From Vampirovibrionales bacterium (lineage in GTDB: Bacteria > Cyanobacteriota > Vampirovibrionia > Vampirovibrionales > Vampirovibrionaceae): a stretch of DNA of 25,630 nt. Within the stretch, counting starts at the first letter, position 1. Each line of letters opens with the position of its first letter. Where the stretch lies: positions 1-25,630 of the forward strand of contig JADJRF010000009.1 of NCBI GenBank assembly GCA_016712355.1. The letters run 5' to 3'. The notes under the pieces were generated by a model that searched no databases, had not been told where the DNA came from, and saw nothing but the letters and a program-made list of their open reading frames with translations. A program made the position numbers and the translations under genes. This document shows positions 21,891-25,630 of this stretch, piece after piece.

Positions 21891-23730
21891 GGAGTTCCTG
21901 TTTGTCGTCGGATGAATGAACTGTTGCCAGTGCGGATTGTGGCTTTGGGAGCAGGAGCGGAATGAATAGGCCGAGAATGATTGATTGCGGCCCAATCAAT
22001 CGGCCTTGCCAGTAAAGCCGCCAGCGCCAAAACGCGAATATCCAGCGCCTCATTCCTGCTGTTTGCGGGCAGAAACCATTCTCGAATGGGCCGGCCCTTA
22101 ATGTATTTCGTTCTAACCTGTTCTGAAGTTAGCATTTCAAAATAATGTTTATCATAATCTAGCGGAAAATGGCAATAGCCTGGACCGGCCTCCTTAATCT
22201 TGAGCCGTGCATACCATGCGTCTTTTCCTGAATCAGCGCCAACATGCCAAACATTCGCATTGTATTTTTTACTCTTTGCGGCTTTTGGCGTCCAGATTGG
22301 CTTCGCTCCAGGCATTCCCTTTGTTGGGTAGATATGCCGACCAATCCGTGCGCCGCAAAATGCGTAGACCTGTGCGGTATGATGCCCGCCAGAATCCACA
22401 CAACCAGCCATGACGCGCAGTCTTCGGCCCGTTTCGGTCTTGTAGATGCCTAGCAAGAATTCATCGAGGTCATTCCATACTTCATTTTTGGCTGGATCGC
22501 CATGGAATACCCGATATTCAATGCCCCACGATTCTGGCGCTTCATCCCGCGACGATGCTCGCCACCCGACAATCTCAGCCTCCAGTCGGTCCCCTTGCAC
22601 GTCCACGCCAGCGGTCAAATACAAAATTCTTTCGGGTATTTGATCCTTGCCGTAATGCTCGCGACGCCCCATCAGTGAGTCAGGGTCGGCCTTTTCAGCG
22701 TCTTCCTCCCACGATTCTCCCAAGCTGGTATTGACCCAAGTCTTGAGCAATTGCGGGTCTTGCTTTGCAAATAGAAACTCTCTCGCAATGTCAGCCCATT
22801 TTCGCCATGGGCTATAGAGTTCGTTGATATGGAACCCGGCGACGCCGTTAAAAGGCATTTCAGCTCGCCATTCTCCCATTGCCAGCAGATTCGCGGCTTG
22901 TGACTTTCCTCGATTTCGACAGCGCATTCCGGGCACACCATGATCGCTCGATCAGGCTCACCGGGAGGCCATCGGCAGTTCTCCCACTTGAATATGTGGA
23001 ATGTTCCGCAATGCGGGCAAGGCACGTAAAAATGGCGTTGGTCGCTATTCTCATACGCCATATCGATACGAGAAGCGCCCTTAATCGTTGGCGTTGAGGT
23101 CAGGACAATGCGACGATTCCAAAATGTAGCGGTGCGCTTGATCGCTAAATTAACAGGGTCGCCTTCACTGCCGGCACTCGCTGGGTATCGGTCTACTTCA
23201 TCGCACAATACGATGCGAATCGGTCGGCTGGCGAGGCCAGCGGGAGAATTCGACCCGGCAAGCGTGAGGTGCCCGCCAGCGAATCGTTTGTGCAGGATGG
23301 AGTTGCCAGAATCGCGGGAGCGTGGATCGGCTATCTTATCCTTGAGCGCTGGAGTGTCTCGAATCATCGGCGCAAGGCGGTCTTTCGAGAACGCCTCTGC
23401 CATGTGCTCCGTAGGTTGGAGCATGAGAATAGGCGCGGGGTCTTGATCGACATGAAAGCCGATAATCGCTTTCAGAATCGCAGTTTTCCCGATTTGCGCG
23501 CTGCTTTTGACGACGACGGTATGGATTCCTCTCTCGGATACCGCGTCCATAATGCCTTTTTGGTATGGGGCGCGATCCGTGGAGAACTGTCCCGGTTCGG
23601 CGCTATCCTCAGCACTCAGTTGGAGATATTGATTCGCCCACTCGCTGACCGTCAGTTTCGGTGGCGGTTTGATCGCTTTGAGCGCCGATTTCGAGGTCCG
23701 ATTTAAGGCAATTTCCCATGTCATTGTCAT
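21878..23730 (-). pseudogene. terL: Terminase large subunit TerL (lambda gpA family), frameshifted at about 22870
   Basis: About 617 residues if rejoined, near lambda gpA (641). The ATPase half (from 23730) has a P-loop variant VVVKSSAQIGKTAIL (residues 72-86), Walker B IVLCDEVDRYP (D177/E178), and a zinc ribbon CPHCG ... CPECA (C238, C241, C266, C269). One frame reads EESHKPRICWQWENGELK and loses homology; the other continues as NLLAMGEWRAEMPFNGVAGF, so one base is missing near 22870-22900. The nuclease half has LTAGVDVQGDRLEAEIVGW and VMAGCVDSGGHHTAQVYAF, whose Asp residues (VD, VD) are the usual metal ligands. TerL packages DNA and makes the cohesive ends. It overlaps nu1 by 122 nt. As written it is inactive unless the indel is an error. 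Confidence 0.88.
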
Positions 23731-24166
23731 GGTAGAGTTCTTCTAGCGCGGTATGGATTGCGTCTGTGAGTAGCGTTTCGACCTCAATAAACGACTTTCC
23801 GGCCACCAGTGGCGCGTATTTGTAGGGGATCGCAATCATCTTAGCCCGGAAAGCCGAAATCATTCCAATCCAAGATGCTTCTACCTTCTCGGAGGGGATT
23901 AAGTGGCCTTCGAGTTGTGCTTTCTCCAAGGCAAGAATATCGGCCTCCAGCTTTACCTTTCGCGTCCGCTCCGTATCGTAGTCGGTAGGGGGTTCATCTG
24001 ATTTTTGGCGAGCATCCAGCCAAGAAATAACAGCCGCCGTCTCGTATTGATTGCCCTCCCTGCCCAGTCTTTTAAGCAGGATCGGCATACCCTGTTTTGC
24101 CCACTGAGTCAGCGTTTCTTCAGTGGTTCCGAGAATATCCGCAAGCTGTCGCTTGTTGACTATCAT
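23609..24166 (-). CDS. Terminase small subunit, lambda Nu1-like
   Basis: 185 residues (lambda Nu1 181). The N-terminal 50 residues are the Nu1 winged-helix: MIVNKRQLADILGTTEETLT, QWAKQGMPILLKRLGREGNQ, YETAAVISWLDARQ. A linker and helix follow (RKVKLEADILALEKAQLEGH), then the TerL-binding end FRAKMIAIPYKYAPLVAGKS. It binds cos and stimulates TerL. The ATG sits in an ATGA overlap with a small upstream coding fragment. The C-terminal 40 residues overlap terL in another frame. Confidence 0.88.
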   Translation of the reverse strand: MIVNKRQLADILGTTEETLTQWAKQGMPILLKRLGREGNQYETAAVISWLDARQKSDEPPTDYDTERTRKVKLEADILALEKAQLEGHLIPSEKVEASWIGMISAFRAKMIAIPYKYAPLVAGKSFIEVETLLTDAIHTALEELYHDNDMGNCLKSDLEIGAQSDQTATETDGQRVGESISPTEC

Positions 24167-24408
24167 CTAAAAGGTCCGTTTTGTTGTGCTGTCGCTACAG
24201 AAATTTCGGGCTCCGCGATACCAGCTATTTCTATATCCTGCGTGAGTACCTTCATCATCGTCACCAAAGAGCCTTCTGGGAAGCCAATCACGATCGATCA
24301 ATATCGTCGTCCCAGATCAACCCGCGCCCGTGGTGGAAGTGGATACGCGATGCGTCAAGATCACGCTAGATGTTGCCCCTTCCGCAACACTTTATATTCG
24401 CACGCCAT
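24163..24408 (-). pseudogene. Degenerate small ORF coupled to nu1
   Basis: Pieces of protein-like sequence in successive frames: MACEYKVLRKGQHLA from ATG at 24408, then SVILTHRVSTSTTGAG, LIWDDDIDR, and EGSLVTMMKVLTQDIEIAGI, ending with EPEISVATAQQNGPFR and TGA overlapping the nu1 ATG (ATGA). At least three indels are needed. The ATGA coupling argues the last frame is real. No family recognised. A plus-strand frame over the same bases (PVVEVDTRCVKITLDVAPSA) also looks fairly protein-like, so strand is not certain. Confidence 0.35.
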
Positions 24409-24422
24409 AGGTCTGATCTAAG

Positions 24423-24740
24423 CTAGTTCCCTATCGTCAACCAACGTTCCAAGGTAGAGTTGAATCGGTCACGATGATTCACCCACAATGACGCGGTATG
24501 CGCAATAATGGTTTCCCCGGTACGCAACCAATCGTCATGGTGGAAGAATTGCCGGTCTGTACCGTCTGGAGTCTGTGGGATCGTTCTTAGAATTGACCGG
24601 CTTTTCCCCATCGTGCATGTTATGGCGTGATTTCCTAGAGATACAGCTCAAAAAATCTGGTGGAGTAATCAGGCTTGTTCCGTCCGAGTGACGGACATGA
24701 GCCGGCAAGATTCCATACAGACCCGCTTGCATGTATTCAT
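24423..24740 (-). pseudogene. Frameshifted phage ORF of unknown function
   Basis: Opens with MQAGLYGILPAHVRHSDGTS then LITPPDFLSCIS in one frame (to about 24600). It continues after an indel in the next as RTIPQTPDGTDRQFFHHDDW, LRTGETIIAHTASLWVNHRD, ending RFNSTLERWLTIGN with TAG at 24423. The composition of both parts is protein-like, and neither has stop codons across its segment. No function recognised. Confidence 0.35.
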
Positions 24741-25070
24741 CACCTTTCACCGGCTTTTTCAGGTTCGGCCTTTTCAGTGGCCAGCACAATACCTTTTTCA
24801 TCCCGTGCCGACCTTGCCGCGATTCTGCTATCGCTGATTTGTCGCTCGATCTCTCAAACGAAGTAAGCCTGCTTGTCGAATCCCTCCAACCACCGACCGC
24901 TTGAACGCCCGCATGAATCGCCGGATAAAGACTTTATCCGAGAATATGTACCTTGGCAATGAGTGGAATTTGCAGGAATCAAGAGCTCTCACCGCACCGG
25001 CTATGTCGCCGCCGGATGTCATCGAGGTTCCGTCCGGCGACTCTGCCTCGAAACCATGAACGGTCTTGTA
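24740..25070 (-). pseudogene. Frameshifted ORF fragment, basic C-terminus
   Basis: Readable pieces are DGTSMTSGGDIAGAVRALDS and CKFHSLPRYIFSDKVFIRRF in one frame, then GRWLEGFDKQAYFV and EIERQISDSRIAARSARDEK, ending GIVLATEKAEPEKAGER with TGA at 24740-24742 (overlapping the next ATG as TGATG). At least two indels or an in-frame stop separate them. The function is not recognised. The end composition (acidic/Ala-rich after a basic helix) is like small phage regulatory or assembly proteins. Confidence 0.35.
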
Positions 25071-25080
25071 GGAGGATCAT

Positions 25081-25630
25081 CTACACTTCGCCAAACGCCA
25101 GGTGACGTCTCAGCAGTCAGCGCGCCGTTGGTAGCGGTGGGCACCACGCTAATCTGCAACTCGATGATATCCCCTACATACGTGTTATCGTCCGCCGGGA
25201 CGAGCTGGCCCCGTATCCGTTCCGTCTCCATCCAGCGGAGAGCCGGATGTATAGCCGAATAGACTGGAGCCACCGCTCATCGCCGTGTTAGCCAGGTGCG
25301 TTCCAAAGGTGGTTCCCAGAAGTTCTTAGCCGTACGCGACGCCGGTCCAGACCGCTGCTACCGTCCGAATACCAGCGCATATTGCTGATATTCGTATTCG
25401 GCGGCGCGTCCGCTATAAGCGCGTAGCTTTTTACATAGCGCTGTAATTCGTTCCAGCGCCGGGCACCACCAGCGGATCATTTTCGCATCCACCGCCGTCG
25501 AACTCGTAGAAGCAACGGCCTTGAATCGCACCGATACCTGAAGTTTTGTTAACGCCCGTGTCAGCGTCGATAGTCAATTCGTGAATCCCCAGATCCGACC
25601 ATCGGTATATCCTCCAATTTAAAACGGATC
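25081..25630 (-). pseudogene. Virion-type structural protein, partial (runs off the right edge), many indels
   Basis: On the minus strand from the right edge: SDLGIHELTIDADTGV, then GIGAIQGRCFYEFDGGGCEN, PLVVPGAGTNYSAM; next frame KSYALIADAPPNTNISNMRW and YSDGSSGLD; next GVAYG, LLGTTFGTHLANTAMSGGSS and LFGYTSGSPLDGDGTDTGP; next VPADDNTYVGDIIELQISVV. It closes with a TWRFGEV ending if one T is added to a TTT run, TAG at 25081-25083. This matches a widespread phage structural-protein layout (NxRxYxDG ... YTSGSPL ... GDIIxLQ ... TWRxDE). At least five indels. Its location upstream of nu1, away from the tail module, is unusual. Confidence 0.5.

Noticed and set aside
24005..24421. 138-codon plus-strand frame across the nu1 start
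   Set aside because: Its first half is antisense to the Nu1 winged helix; the second half overlaps minus-strand fragments. The strand of 24.2-24.4 kb remains slightly uncertain, but one long plus gene is not supported.
1..25630. CRISPR array, tRNA or rRNA
   Set aside because: No regularly spaced direct repeats and no cloverleaf or rRNA-like sequence found by reading. The only repeats are coding propeller blades.

Overview
The window is a stretch of lambda-type siphovirus (phage or prophage) genome. The host is probably a proteobacterium: two encoded proteins carry the H-NS DNA-binding signature found in beta- and gammaproteobacteria, and the left end carries a proteobacterial-type IS200/IS605 (TnpB) remnant. 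No integrase, lysis genes, repressor, tRNA or host flank is visible, so prophage and free phage cannot be told apart. Base composition changes near position 85, consistent with a junction.

Layout. Positions 1-1681 (plus strand) hold a decayed tnpB remnant with an IS right-end hairpin, then dUTPase, a MazG-like protein and a small ORF: a nucleotide-pool module that converges on the late genes. Positions 1678-24166 (minus strand) are the late operon, in transcription order: nu1-like small terminase, terL, an accessory block, gpW-like joiner, portal, prohead protease fused to major capsid protein, DUF2190-like decoration protein, a 29-residue coupled ORF, FII-like, Z-like and U-like proteins, major tail protein, G/GT tail chaperones with a lambda-type -1 slippery heptamer GGGAAAA, tape measure, and small tail proteins. 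Two paralogous beta-propeller tail proteins and a CAP-domain tail protein follow. Most neighbours overlap at stop/start (ATGA, TAATG, TGATG), so this is one translationally coupled late operon in lambda order.

The most unusual part is 17.6-20.6 kb, between terL and gpW. It reads as two moron-like units. One has a sigma70-like promoter, two tandem H-NS-family genes and a terminator. The other has a sigma70-like promoter, an excisionase-like HTH gene, two tandem ParB-domain genes and a terminator. A two-domain protein (MptE/DUF115-like plus SAM methyltransferase) and a small HTH-like protein sit just upstream. Together this is a phage-borne cassette of DNA-organising and silencing functions inserted in the packaging/head module.

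Sequence quality. Positions 24167-25630 (minus) contain clear pieces of coding sequence broken by an indel about every 100 bases, including the C-terminal half of a virion-type protein. The left 1.7 kb is similarly broken. The middle 22 kb has only three disruptive indels (3.65 kb, 10.66 kb, 22.87 kb). Several lie in homopolymers, so base-calling error at low-coverage contig ends is at least as likely as true gene decay.
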